Source: Streptomyces sp. PT12
Lineage (GTDB): Bacteria; Actinomycetota; Actinomycetes; Streptomycetales; Streptomycetaceae
DNA: 64,000 bases
Direction: 5' to 3'
NCBI RefSeq assembly: GCF_003311645.1
Contig: NZ_QEST01000095.1
Span: 1-64,000, forward strand
Shown here: positions 6,851 to 15,615 of the stretch, piece by piece
Position numbering within the stretch: position 1 is the stretch's first letter
Layout of the letters: every line of letters starts with the position of its first letter
Program-made: the position numbers and the translations under genes
Notes under the pieces: model-generated
Database searches by the model: none
What the model saw: the letters and a program-made list of their open reading frames with translations, nothing else
Told to the model about the DNA's origin: nothing

Positions 6851-9393
6851 GCCTGGCCCGGCCTCTCCAGCAGGTCGGTCTCGACGACCGCGCGCTGCGG
6901 GTCGCGCGGGACGCGGAACGTCTTGATCTCGCACGGCCCGAACGCCGCCTCGATCACCCGCCCGCCGAGCATCGGCAGCGCGATGCGCGCCGTGGTCGCC
7001 CGCCCCGCCGACTCGTGGGCGCGCACCACGACGTCGCCCGCCCGGTCCTCGTCCTCCTTGACCACGGTGACGACCACGCTCCCCGCGCCGTCGTCGGCGT
7101 GCGCGGCGCGCTGCGGCAGCGGGCCCTCGTGGAACGACTCGAGCAGCGCGAACGCCGGCTGGTTCAGCTCGGCCGCGCGGCGCACCGGGTCGGCCGCGCG
7201 CCAGTCGCCGCCGTGCGGGATCAGCAGCAGCCTGAACTCCTGCCGCCCCTGGTCGAGGTACTCGTAGACGCCGTCGGGGTCGAGCTCCTTCGGCTCGTGC
7301 CAGGCGTAGGCGGGGCTGCGCAGCGCCGTCACCCCGATCTCGCCGCCGCGCACGTCGTGCCCGTGCTTGCCGTCGTTGGCCACGGTCAGCCCGGCCCGCC
7401 CGCCGCTTGGCAGGATGCCGCTGACGTCCACCCACGCCTGCGTGGGCTCCTCCGTGCCGTCGGGCACGCGCTCCAGGTGGCCATAGGGGATCTCATGGGT
7501 GGCGGTGACCTCCGCCAGCGCGGTCGGGAAGCGCAGCTTGAGCATCCTCAGCCGCTCGTGCCAGTCCACGGCGACGCGCACCTCGACCTGCCGCGACCCG
7601 GCGGAGAGCACCAGCTCCTCGGCGAGCGTGGAGCGTTCGAAGCGGCTCTCGACGCGCAGCACCGCCCGCACCGGGCCCGTTTCGACCAGGCGCACGCGCG
7701 TGCAGCGGAACGAGCCCGCGACCCGGTCGTAAGCCCGCACCCGGTGGCCCCAGGTGTCGGACGGGTCGTCGATGACGACGGCGTGCGGCCCGGGGCGCGG
7801 GGGCAGCAGCTCGGTGCCGCTCGCCTTGTCGTACAGCGAGGACAGCCAGCCGGTCGCGGGGTCGACCGCGAGGCGCACATGCTCGTTCTCCAGCGTGGTC
7901 GCCGTCGCCGACACAGGGCCCCGCGCGTCGGGGGCGTCTTGGGCGCCGCCCGGCAGCAGGTGGTAGACGCGGTGGCCAAGCGGCGGAACGGTGGCGCGGA
8001 AGGCCACGCGGCCCCGCGCGCCCGCCATGGTCGCCTCGGAGCGGGTGAGCTGCACGGGAACGGGCGCCCCCGCCTCGTCGGCGAGCCGGGCCCCCGCGGC
8101 GCGGCCGTACTCCACCTCCACATCGGCGTTCAGCTCCCACGGGTGCGGGTTGAACACCACAAGCGGCTCGGTCGCCTCGCGCAGGGGGATGTCGATGCGG
8201 CGGGCCACGGCCTGCGCCGAGCGGTTGAACACCTCGGCCGCGAGCGACCTGGCGCGGCCGTAGTCGTCGCGGGCGTCGTCGTAGGCGGAGCGGATGGCGG
8301 TGCCCGCGAGGATGTCGTGGAACTGGTTGAAAAGGACCAGCTTCCACGCCTCGGCGAACTGCCCGTGCGGATACGGCTCCCCGGCCACGGCGGCGGCGAC
8401 CGCGGCCCACTTCTCGGCGCGTTGCAGCTCGTTCTCGGCGCGGCGGTTCCACGCCTTGACCCCGGAGTGCGAGGAGTAGCAGCCAGGCCCGTGGTGCTGG
8501 AGCTCCCCGGCGTGCACGGGTATGCCGTCGCGCCCGCGCAGGCGCGCGAAGTACGCCTCGGGGTGGCTCAGCGCCAGCCGCGGGAGCCCGCCGAGGCGGC
8601 GGATGGAGTCCAGGTTGGCCCTGGTCGGGCCGCCGCCGTGGTTGCCGACGCCGTAGAAGACCATCAGCTCGGGCTCGTCGGACGGCATGAGGGCCAGCGC
8701 CTTGTCCAAGTGGTGGCCGATGTCCTCGCCCGGGGCGCAGTACTCGTTGGGCAGCCGGTAGGCCAGGACGCGGGAGCCGTCGGGCGACTCCCAGTGGAAG
8801 AACTGCCCGGGCAGCGCCATCTCATGGGGCCCTGGGCGCAGGAACAGATAGCCTTCGAGGCCCGACTTGCGCAGCAGCTGCGGCAGCATCGCATGGTGCC
8901 CGAACGGGTCGACGTTGCAGCCGATCGTGGCGATCGCGCCGAACTTCTCCAGCAGGTAGCGCTGCCCGTACAGGGCCTGGCGGACGAACGACTCGCCCGA
9001 CGGCACGTTGCAGTCGGGCTCGACCCACCAGCCGCCGACCATCCGCCAGCGGCCCTCGGCCACGCGCGCGCGGATGGCGGCGAACAGCTCGGGGTCGTGC
9101 CGCTCGATCCACTCCAGGTACATCACGGAGTCGCACGTGAAGACGAAGTCGGGGTACTCGTCCATGCGGTCGATCGCTGAGCGGAACGTGGCGCGGATCT
9201 CCTGAAGGCCCTCGGGCCAGCGCCACAGCCACACCGGGTCGATATGGGCGTTGCCCACCAGGTGCAGCGTGCGCCGCGTGGCGACGGGGCCGGGCGCGGC
9301 CGGCTCGGGCGTGGCGGGCTCGGGGGCGGCCGGGCCGGGGGCGGCCGGGGCGGGGGCGGCCGGGGCGGGGGCGGCGGGGTCGAGGGAGGTCAT
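6847..9393 (-). CDS. GH38 family alpha-mannosidase
   Basis: An 848-residue cytoplasmic enzyme (no signal peptide) that hydrolyses alpha-linked mannosides. Family GH38 motifs are all present: the zinc-binding HIDPVWLWRW (residues 50-59), the nucleophile Asp162 in VDPFGHHAMLPQ, and NQFHDILAG near residue 358, followed by the long beta-rich C-terminal part of the family. The first 36 residues are an Ala/Pro/Glu linker of short repeats preceding the catalytic domain, unusual for the family. ATG at 9393 overlaps the stop of the SIS gene. Mannosides imported by the adjacent ABC transporter are the likely substrate. The exact linkage is not predictable. Confidence 0.9.
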   Translation of the reverse strand: MTSLDPAAPAPAAPAPAAPGPAAPEPATPEPAAPGPVATRRTLHLVGNAHIDPVWLWRWPEGLQEIRATFRSAIDRMDEYPDFVFTCDSVMYLEWIERHDPELFAAIRARVAEGRWRMVGGWWVEPDCNVPSGESFVRQALYGQRYLLEKFGAIATIGCNVDPFGHHAMLPQLLRKSGLEGYLFLRPGPHEMALPGQFFHWESPDGSRVLAYRLPNEYCAPGEDIGHHLDKALALMPSDEPELMVFYGVGNHGGGPTRANLDSIRRLGGLPRLALSHPEAYFARLRGRDGIPVHAGELQHHGPGCYSSHSGVKAWNRRAENELQRAEKWAAVAAAVAGEPYPHGQFAEAWKLVLFNQFHDILAGTAIRSAYDDARDDYGRARSLAAEVFNRSAQAVARRIDIPLREATEPLVVFNPHPWELNADVEVEYGRAAGARLADEAGAPVPVQLTRSEATMAGARGRVAFRATVPPLGHRVYHLLPGGAQDAPDARGPVSATATTLENEHVRLAVDPATGWLSSLYDKASGTELLPPRPGPHAVVIDDPSDTWGHRVRAYDRVAGSFRCTRVRLVETGPVRAVLRVESRFERSTLAEELVLSAGSRQVEVRVAVDWHERLRMLKLRFPTALAEVTATHEIPYGHLERVPDGTEEPTQAWVDVSGILPSGGRAGLTVANDGKHGHDVRGGEIGVTALRSPAYAWHEPKELDPDGVYEYLDQGRQEFRLLLIPHGGDWRAADPVRRAAELNQPAFALLESFHEGPLPQRAAHADDGAGSVVVTVVKEDEDRAGDVVVRAHESAGRATTARIALPMLGGRVIEAAFGPCEIKTFRVPRDPQRAVVETDLLERPGQA
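9286..9378 (-). repeat. Ala/Pro low-complexity coding repeat
   Basis: About 93 bases at the 5' end of the GH38 gene encode tandem AAPAP, AAPGP and AAPEP units. It is probably a flexible N-terminal tail that varies in length by slippage. Confidence 0.7.
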
Positions 9394-10007
9394 CTGGTCT
9401 CCAGCCGGTCGTGGTCGGTCGCGGCGGCCCACGCGTCCACCTGCTCGCTGAGCAGGTGCAGCAGCGTCAGGTGCATCTCCTGGACGCGGGCGGTGGCGGC
9501 CTCGGGAACGATCAGGGCGTGGTCGGCGTGCGCGGCGGCCGGGCCTCCGCCCTCGGTGCCGCCGCCGAACAGCACGGTGACGGCACCGGCGGCGCGCGCC
9601 GCGGCCAGGCCGCGCACGACATTGGGCGAACGGCCCGACGTGCTGAAGCCGATGACCATGTCGCCGGGCCGCGCCAGCGCCTCCACCTGCCGGGCGAAGA
9701 CGTCGTCGAACGCGTGGTCGTTGCCGATGCAGCTCACCACGGACGGGTCCGTGGACAGCGAGACCGCGGGCAGCGGTCTGCGCTCGCGCAGATAGCGGCC
9801 GATCAGCTCGGCGGCGAGGTGCTGGGCGTCGGCGGCGCTGCCCCCGTTGCCGAACGTGTAGAGGCGCCCGTCGCCCTGGTAGACGGCGATCAGCCGGTGG
9901 GCCACCTCCTCGAGGGCGGGCAGCAGGGCGCGCGTGCGGGCGGCCGTCGCGAGGTGGTCGGCCAGCTGCCGGGACGGGGGAACGGGCGGGGTGGGCGGGG
10001 CGGACAT
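9390..10007 (-). CDS. SIS-domain sugar-phosphate isomerase (GmhA-like)
   Basis: A 205-residue sugar isomerase domain protein. It carries the phosphosugar-binding loop FGNGGSAADAQHLAAEL (about residues 52-68) and the second loop STSGRSPNVV, as in sedoheptulose-7-phosphate isomerase and related aldose-ketose isomerases. Within this locus it would act on a phosphorylated sugar produced by the ROK kinase upstream. It overlaps the GH38 start by 4 bases. A 64-base gap separates it from the ROK gene. A true GmhA role in heptose synthesis is unlikely in this catabolic context. Confidence 0.8.
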   Translation of the reverse strand: MSAPPTPPVPPSRQLADHLATAARTRALLPALEEVAHRLIAVYQGDGRLYTFGNGGSAADAQHLAAELIGRYLRERRPLPAVSLSTDPSVVSCIGNDHAFDDVFARQVEALARPGDMVIGFSTSGRSPNVVRGLAAARAAGAVTVLFGGGTEGGGPAAAHADHALIVPEAATARVQEMHLTLLHLLSEQVDAWAAATDHDRLETR

Positions 10008-10071
10008 GGAACTCCAGGGTGGCGCGTGGCGGTTCGGCGGGTCGGTACGACGGAGATCGGGGTCGGCGGGC

Positions 10072-11067
10072 TCATCGGGGCGGCAGGCGTTCGAAGGCGA
10101 TGGCGGCGGCGCCCAGGACCCCGGCCTGGTCGCCCCCGGCAGCCGTGGTCAGGCGGACGGTGGCGGCGGCCGGGCCCATGGCCCGCTCGGCGACCCGGCG
10201 GCGCAGCGGCTCCATCAGCAGCTCACCGGCGCGGGTGACGCCCCCGCCGAGGACGACGAGCTCGGGCTCGAAGACGTTGACGAGGGAGACGAGCCCGGTG
10301 CCCAGGGCGTCCAGGGTCTCCTCCCACACCGCGGTGGCGACGCCGTCGCCCGCCCTGACCGCCGCCGTGACATCGGCGGCGGTCAGCGGGTCGCGGTCGG
10401 CGAGCGCCGTCGCCACGCCGCGCGCGCGGGCCTCGGCGACGGCGGCGCGGGCGCGTTCGGCTATCGACGTGCCCGAGGCGTACGCCTCCAGGCAGCCGGT
10501 CCGCCCGCAGCTGCGGCACGCGCGGTGGCCGTCGGAGCGCACGGTGAGGTGCCCGGGCTCGCCGCCGTTCCCCGCCGCGCCTCGGTAGGTGCGGCCGTCG
10601 AGCACCATGCCGCCGCCGATGCCCGTGGAGACCGTCAGATACACCAGGTGGCGGGTGCCGCGCCCGGCGCCGAAGCGCCACTCTCCCGCGGCGCCCGCGG
10701 TGCCGTCGTTGTCCAGGACGGCGGGCAACCCATGGGCGTCCTCGGCCAGTTGGACGATGGGCACATCCGTCCAGCCGGGCAGGTGGGGCGGGGCGAGCAG
10801 GACCCCGGCGGTGGAGTCCAGCGGCCCGCCGCAGCCGATGCCCGTGCCCCGCAGATCGCACGGCGCGGCGCCCGCCGTGCCGAGCACCGCGCGGCCGAGG
10901 TCGAAGAGCCGCTTGAGCACGGCCCGCGGGCCGTCCCGCACGGCGCTCGGGCACTGGGCGAACGCCAGCGTGGTGCCGTCAGCCGTGACGACCCCGGCCG
11001 CGAGCTTGGTGCCTCCGATGTCCAGGGCGAGGACCGCGTCGGCGGTGTGGGGGTGGTGGTGCGTCAT
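10072..11067 (-). CDS. ROK family sugar kinase
   Basis: A 331-residue ROK protein. It has the phosphate-binding DIGGTKLAAGVV near the N-terminus (about residue 15), the ROK zinc site H-x(n)-C-x2-C-G-x2-G-C-x-E (seen as GHLTVRSDG then CRSCGRTGCLE), and ELVVLGGGVTRAGE. There is no N-terminal helix-turn-helix, so it is a kinase rather than a ROK repressor. It would phosphorylate a hexose or aminohexose released inside the cell. ATG 11067 overlaps the upstream permease stop (ATGA). Confidence 0.88.
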   Translation of the reverse strand: MTHHHPHTADAVLALDIGGTKLAAGVVTADGTTLAFAQCPSAVRDGPRAVLKRLFDLGRAVLGTAGAAPCDLRGTGIGCGGPLDSTAGVLLAPPHLPGWTDVPIVQLAEDAHGLPAVLDNDGTAGAAGEWRFGAGRGTRHLVYLTVSTGIGGGMVLDGRTYRGAAGNGGEPGHLTVRSDGHRACRSCGRTGCLEAYASGTSIAERARAAVAEARARGVATALADRDPLTAADVTAAVRAGDGVATAVWEETLDALGTGLVSLVNVFEPELVVLGGGVTRAGELLMEPLRRRVAERAMGPAAATVRLTTAAGGDQAGVLGAAAIAFERLPPR

Positions 11068-12008
11068 CAACCCTTCCGTCCTGTGGTGGCGATGCCCGAG
11101 GTGAACTGCCGCTGGCACACGAGGAAGACCACGATCATCGGCACGGTGACCACGACGCTGGCCGCGCACACGATCTCCCACCGCATCTCGCCGCCCTCGC
11201 CGAACTGGTCGAGCACGGTCTTCAGCCCGCGCGGCACGGTGAACAGGTCGGGGTCGCGCAGATAGATCAGCGGCCTGACGAGGTCGGTCCAGGCGGCCTG
11301 CACCTCGAAGACGAACGTGACGACCAGCGCGGGTCGGCACAGCGGCACGGCGATGCGGCGGAACATCAGCCACCAGCCCGCCCCATCGATGCGGGCCGCG
11401 TCGAACAGCTCGCGCGGCAGGCCGAGGAAGAACTGCCGCAGCAGGAAGATGTAGAACGCGCTGCCGAAGAGGTTGGGCGCCCACAGCGGCACCTGGCTGC
11501 TGGCCAGGTGCAGCGAGTTCCACACGAGGTACTGCGGCACCATCAGCACGACGGCGGGCAGCATCATGGTGGCGATGACCAGGCCGAACAGCGCGTTCCT
11601 GCCGGGGAATCGGAAGTAGGCGAAGCCGAAGGCGACCAGCGCGCTGCTGATCGTCACGGCCACGGCGGCGGCCAGGGTGACGGTGACGCTGTTGACGATC
11701 CACGTGGCCAGGGGAACGGCGTCCCAGATCTCGGCGTAGTTGTCGAAGCGCCAGTCCCCGGGGAGCAGGGAGTTGTCGAAGACGGACTCCGAGGGCTTGA
11801 GCGAGGCGCTCACCAGCCAGAAGAACGGATACAGGAAGATCGCCGAGGCGCCGGTGAGGGCCAGCGCGCGCAGCGCCCCGCCGATCGGCCCCGCCTGGCG
11901 CCGCCCCGGCGCGTGGCCGCGGCGCCCTGGGCCGCGCCCGCGCGGCGCCCGGTGGCGGGCGGGCGGCGGCGGTGGCGGGGGAGTGGTGGACACCGGGGTC
12001 GTCGTCAT
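11067..12008 (-). CDS. ABC sugar transporter permease (MalG type)
   Basis: A 313-residue carbohydrate ABC permease of the MalG/CUT1 type with six membrane helices. The EAA loop is visible as ELFDAARIDGAGWWLMFRRIAVPL, the site that contacts the ATPase. The N-terminus carries a Pro/Arg-rich cytoplasmic tail. It overlaps the next permease and the ROK gene by 4 bases each. No ATP-binding subunit is encoded nearby. Actinomycetes commonly use one shared MsiK-type ATPase for such importers, and that is the likely arrangement here. Confidence 0.9.
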   Translation of the reverse strand: MTTTPVSTTPPPPPPPARHRAPRGRGPGRRGHAPGRRQAGPIGGALRALALTGASAIFLYPFFWLVSASLKPSESVFDNSLLPGDWRFDNYAEIWDAVPLATWIVNSVTVTLAAAVAVTISSALVAFGFAYFRFPGRNALFGLVIATMMLPAVVLMVPQYLVWNSLHLASSQVPLWAPNLFGSAFYIFLLRQFFLGLPRELFDAARIDGAGWWLMFRRIAVPLCRPALVVTFVFEVQAAWTDLVRPLIYLRDPDLFTVPRGLKTVLDQFGEGGEMRWEIVCAASVVVTVPMIVVFLVCQRQFTSGIATTGRKG

Positions 12009-12985
12009 CGCGTGTCCCCCTCGTACTCGTAGTGGACGAAGCGCTTGCTGAGCCGGGCCTGGAGGACGGTGATCACGAGGATGACCAGGAAGAGAAGCCA
12101 GGAGAGCGCGGACGCGTAGCCCATGTGCATGAACTGGAACGCCTGCTGGAAGAGGTAGACGACGTAGAAGAGCGCCGCGTCGCTGCTGTACGTCTGGGTG
12201 TTGCCGGTGCCGTAGAAGGCGGTGTACGCCTCGGTGAACGTCTGGAGCGAGGCGATCGTGTTGACGATCAGCGTGAAGAACAGCGCGCCCGATATCTGGG
12301 GCACCGTGACATGGACGAACGACGCCCAGCGGCCCGCGCCGTCGAGCTCGGACGCCTCGTACAGCTCCCTCGGCACGTTCTTGAGCGCGGCGAGATAGAT
12401 GACGACGGTGGCGCCCACGGCCCACAGCGTGGTCAGGACGAGGCCGGGCTTGACCCACGAGCTGTCGGTCGTCCAGCTCGGGCCCGTGACGCCGATCAGT
12501 CCGAGGGCCTTGTTGACGACGCCCGCGTTGCCGTTGAACAGGAGCAGGAAGAGGATGCCGACGGCGACGGACGGGGTCATCACCGGCAGGTAGAAGACCG
12601 TGCGGAAGAAGCCGGAGGCGCGGCCGACGCGGAGCAGCAGCATCGCGAGGGCCAGCGCGAGCGCCATGGAGAGCGGCACGCGCAGAGCGGTGAAGACCAG
12701 GGTGTTGAGCAGCGAGGTGGCGACCGAGGGGTCGTCGAAGAGCTGCCGGTAGTTGTCGAGGCCGACGTTGCGGGTGGGGCCGATGCCATCGTAGTTGGTG
12801 AACGACAGGACCAGGCTGGCGATCATCGGGCCCGCCGTGAGCAGGGCGAAGCCAACGAGCCAGGGCAGGATGAACAGGTAGGCGGCGCGCGTGTCGCGGT
12901 GGCGCCACGAGGCGAGCCAGCGGCGGGCGCGTGCGCGGGCGCGGCGGTCAGGCGGCGCGGCGGGGGCGATCGGGTGGGCGGTCAC
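12005..12985 (-). CDS. ABC sugar transporter permease (MalF type)
   Basis: A 326-residue CUT1 permease with six helices and the EAA loop ELYEASELDGAGRWASFVHVTVPQ. It forms the membrane channel with the MalG-type partner whose start it overlaps. GTG 12985 is preferred over an upstream in-frame start because AGAGAGGTG lies at ribosome-binding distance and the longer form would reach back into the binding-protein gene. The first 40 residues are basic and cytoplasmic. Confidence 0.9.
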   Translation of the reverse strand: MTAHPIAPAAPPDRRARARARRWLASWRHRDTRAAYLFILPWLVGFALLTAGPMIASLVLSFTNYDGIGPTRNVGLDNYRQLFDDPSVATSLLNTLVFTALRVPLSMALALALAMLLLRVGRASGFFRTVFYLPVMTPSVAVGILFLLLFNGNAGVVNKALGLIGVTGPSWTTDSSWVKPGLVLTTLWAVGATVVIYLAALKNVPRELYEASELDGAGRWASFVHVTVPQISGALFFTLIVNTIASLQTFTEAYTAFYGTGNTQTYSSDAALFYVVYLFQQAFQFMHMGYASALSWLLFLVILVITVLQARLSKRFVHYEYEGDTR

Positions 12986-12992
12986 GGCCGGT

Positions 12993-14393
12993 TCACCTCT
13001 CTCCCTGGTAGGCGAGGTCAAGGGCGGTCTGGGCGCGGTCCTGGGCCTCTTCAAGGGCCTGGCGCGGCTCCTTGTCGCCGGAGAGGACATGGTTGACCGC
13101 GCTCTGCCACGCCCTGCGGAACTCGGTGCCCGCGCCGTTGGCGGGGACGGAGAACGAGGCGTCCTGCACCGCGTCGATCAGGAGGCTGGCCTCGTCGAAC
13201 GCCGCGCTGCCCGTGGGCTCCCAGATCTCCTCGCGGATGACGCGGTCGGCCTCGACATTCCCTGTGAAGTCGCCGATGTAGGGCGACCCGGCGGCCCTGA
13301 TCTCCCCCGCCTTGGCGGTCGCGGCCTCGATCCAGGACTCGGCCGCGGTCATCGTCGTGATGAACTCGCACGCCTCGTCGGGGTGCGCGCTGCCCTTGGG
13401 GATGGCCCAGCTGGCGCCCGAGACGAAGTTGATCGGGCGCCCGTCGCGGCCCAGGAAGGGCTCGGTGCCCAGGGGCACGTCGGGGGACGCCCCGGCGAGG
13501 ACATTGATGTACCAGTCCTCCATGGGGTAGGCGCCGATCTGGCCCTGGGCGATCTGGTTCTCCGCGCCGAACTGGTCGAACGAGTCCCGCAGCGACTTGA
13601 AGCGCCCCCAGCCGCCCTGGGCGTCGATCAGGCCCACGGTGTACTCGAGCGCTTCGACGACCTCGGGGCTGTCCAGGCGGGCGGTGCGGCCGTCGTCGCT
13701 GATGAGCGAGCCGCCGTTGGCCTCGACCCACAGCGGGAAGAACTCGGGGATCTTGGGGTCGAACCCGATGCGGGTGAGCAGCCCGCCGTCGCGGGTGTGC
13801 AGGTCGTCGGCGAGCCGCCGCAGGCCCTCCCAGTCGGAGGTGTCGACCTCGGTCCTGCCGTCGCCCGCCTCGGCGAGCACGTCCTGGTCGACCAGCAGCA
13901 GGCGGGTGTCGTAGGAGTCGGGCAGGCCGTAGACCGTGCCGTCGAGCGTGGCCTCGTCGATGGCGCCCGCGCGGTAGTCGGCGGGGTCGACGCCCTGGTC
14001 GTCGAGGCAGTCGGTGAGCGGCACGAGCGCGCCGCGGGCCGCGTAGCCGCCGATGAGGGCGCGGTCCATGCGGACGGCGTCGGGCGGGTCGTCGGCCGCG
14101 ACGGACGAGAGGAACTGCTGCTCGTCGAACGCGCCTTGGTTGACCTGGACGTCCAGGGGATCGAGGGCGGCGGTGGCCAGCTCCACGCGGACGGCCGAGA
14201 GCGCGTCCCCCGCGGTGAAGCCCATGGTGCTGAACGTGTCGGGCTCGTCGGCGAACGTCACCCCGCCGCAGGCCGCGAGCGTCAGCATCCCGGTGGCCGC
14301 GGCCAGGGCCGGGAGGCTCCGGCGCGAACGCGGGCGCGGGCGCGAACGTCGTCGAGCGCGCCCCGAAGTGCGCCGGTGTGGTGGTACCGCCAT
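12993..14393 (-). CDS. Sugar ABC transporter substrate-binding lipoprotein
   Basis: A 466-residue extracellular solute-binding protein of the type 1 (CUT1) family. It has a long Arg-rich n-region, a hydrophobic stretch and the lipobox LTLAACGG with Cys42 as the lipidation site. Later parts show the usual hinge and ligand-face features (EACEFITTMTAAESW). ATG 14393 follows AAGGGAG at ideal spacing. It is the first gene of the importer transcription unit and its promoter carries a LacI-type operator (14431-14444). The neighbouring GH38 enzyme suggests a mannoside or mannose-containing glycan as ligand. Confidence 0.92.
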   Translation of the reverse strand: MAVPPHRRTSGRARRRSRPRPRSRRSLPALAAATGMLTLAACGGVTFADEPDTFSTMGFTAGDALSAVRVELATAALDPLDVQVNQGAFDEQQFLSSVAADDPPDAVRMDRALIGGYAARGALVPLTDCLDDQGVDPADYRAGAIDEATLDGTVYGLPDSYDTRLLLVDQDVLAEAGDGRTEVDTSDWEGLRRLADDLHTRDGGLLTRIGFDPKIPEFFPLWVEANGGSLISDDGRTARLDSPEVVEALEYTVGLIDAQGGWGRFKSLRDSFDQFGAENQIAQGQIGAYPMEDWYINVLAGASPDVPLGTEPFLGRDGRPINFVSGASWAIPKGSAHPDEACEFITTMTAAESWIEAATAKAGEIRAAGSPYIGDFTGNVEADRVIREEIWEPTGSAAFDEASLLIDAVQDASFSVPANGAGTEFRRAWQSAVNHVLSGDKEPRQALEEAQDRAQTALDLAYQGER

Positions 14394-14430
14394 GGTCACT
14401 CTCCCTTGAGCCGGGGTGACGGACGCCATA

Positions 14431-14480
14431 TGGCATCGATCCCATGTGGGAACGTAGTCATATCGGGTCGCGGGCGTCAA
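14431..14480 (-). promoter_or_regulatory. LacI-type operator and promoter of the importer operon
   Basis: Read on the minus strand, TTGACG (14475-14480) is followed by an 18-base spacer and TACGTT, then by the palindrome TGGCATCGATCCCA (14431-14444), one base off perfect symmetry. The operator would cover the transcription start. The same arrangement occurs at 19413-19463, so both are probably bound by the LacI protein encoded between them. Confidence 0.7.
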
Positions 14481-14544
14481 CAGCCGGGACACGGCGGATT
14501 GTCGGGGCGGATGGTGGGGATGGATCGTCGGGGCGGGAGGCGCG

Positions 14545-15615
14545 TCAGCTGGTGCCGACGTCGGCCCCGGGCGCGCAAGCGGGTGCCGCGGTGGAGCCAC
14601 GCAGCACCAACTCCGGGCGCAGCGTGCGGGTTTCGGGGCGGCCATGGCCGCCGTCGACGCGCTCGATGAGCAGCTGGGCGGCGCGGTGGCCCATCTCGTA
14701 CACCGGCTGGCGCACCGCGGTCAGCCCGGGCTCGACCACCCGCATCCACGTCAGGTCGTCGAAGGACACCATGGAGCAGCGCCCCGGCACCGCGGCACCG
14801 CGGCGCTTGAGCTCCTGCCAGACCGCCTCGGCCATGACGTTGTTCGCGGCGAAGACGGCGGTGACGTCGGGGTTGGCGTCGAGGAACGCCGCGACGTCGC
14901 GCCGCGGGTCCTCTGGGTGCAGGCCCAGGTCGAGCACCAGGCGGCGCGCCAGCGGGACCCCCGCGGCGCGGTGGGCCGCGCGATAGCCCTTGAGGCGGTT
15001 CCTGCCGGTGTCCCACACCGTCTCGTCCACCACGACGGCGATCCGCCGGTGGCCCAGGGCGAGCAGGTGGCCCACGGCCTCGCGGGCGCCGCTCTCGCTG
15101 TCGATGATGACCGCGTCGCAGCCGCGCGCGCCCGAGCGCCGGTCCACCTCGACCACGGGCGTGCCATGCCCGACCAGCAGATCCGTGGCCTCGCGGCCGA
15201 CCGGCGCGAGCAGCACGCCCGCGGCGCGCATCGCCAGGAACGCCTTGGCCCCGCGCACCGCTTCGGCCTCGTCGCCGTGGTCGTCCACGAGCACCACCTG
15301 GTGCCCCGCCGCGGCCACGGTCTGCTCGACGCCCGCGGCGAGCTGGGCGTAGAACTGGTTGCGCAGGTCGGAGACCAGCAGGCCGATCAGCCCGCTGGAG
15401 TGGCCCTTGAGCGTGCGCGCCGAGATGTCGGGCACATAGCCGAGGCGGGCCGCGGCCTCCTCGATCCTGGCCTTCAACTCGGGCGCGACATAGCCGTGTC
15501 CGGCCAGCGCGCGGGACGCCGTGGACTGCGAGGTGCCGACCTCGTCGGCGATCTGGCGCAGGGTGACGCGCGCACGCCTGCCCCGCCCGCCGCCCGGCGC
15601 CTTCCCACCGGTCAA
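14545..15615 (-). CDS. LacI family transcriptional repressor
   Basis: A 356-residue LacI/GalR repressor: helix-turn-helix and hinge at residues 17-75 (VTLRQIADEVGTSQSTASRAL, then the hinge-region YVPDISARTLKG), followed by the periplasmic-binding-protein-like effector domain. TTG 15615 is chosen because it overlaps the stop of the upstream GH36-like gene (TTGA) and follows GGGGGGAG. It lies between two nearly identical operators, upstream of the importer operon and upstream of its own operon, and so should repress both until a sugar inducer binds. The inducer is unknown. Confidence 0.92.
   Translation of the reverse strand: MTGGKAPGGGRGRRARVTLRQIADEVGTSQSTASRALAGHGYVAPELKARIEEAAARLGYVPDISARTLKGHSSGLIGLLVSDLRNQFYAQLAAGVEQTVAAAGHQVVLVDDHGDEAEAVRGAKAFLAMRAAGVLLAPVGREATDLLVGHGTPVVEVDRRSGARGCDAVIIDSESGAREAVGHLLALGHRRIAVVVDETVWDTGRNRLKGYRAAHRAAGVPLARRLVLDLGLHPEDPRRDVAAFLDANPDVTAVFAANNVMAEAVWQELKRRGAAVPGRCSMVSFDDLTWMRVVEPGLTAVRQPVYEMGHRAAQLLIERVDGGHGRPETRTLRPELVLRGSTAAPACAPGADVGTS

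Noticed and set aside
9390-10007. GmhA for lipopolysaccharide heptose synthesis
   Set aside because: The setting is a sugar-import and mannosidase operon in an actinomycete; a catabolic sugar-phosphate isomerase fits better.
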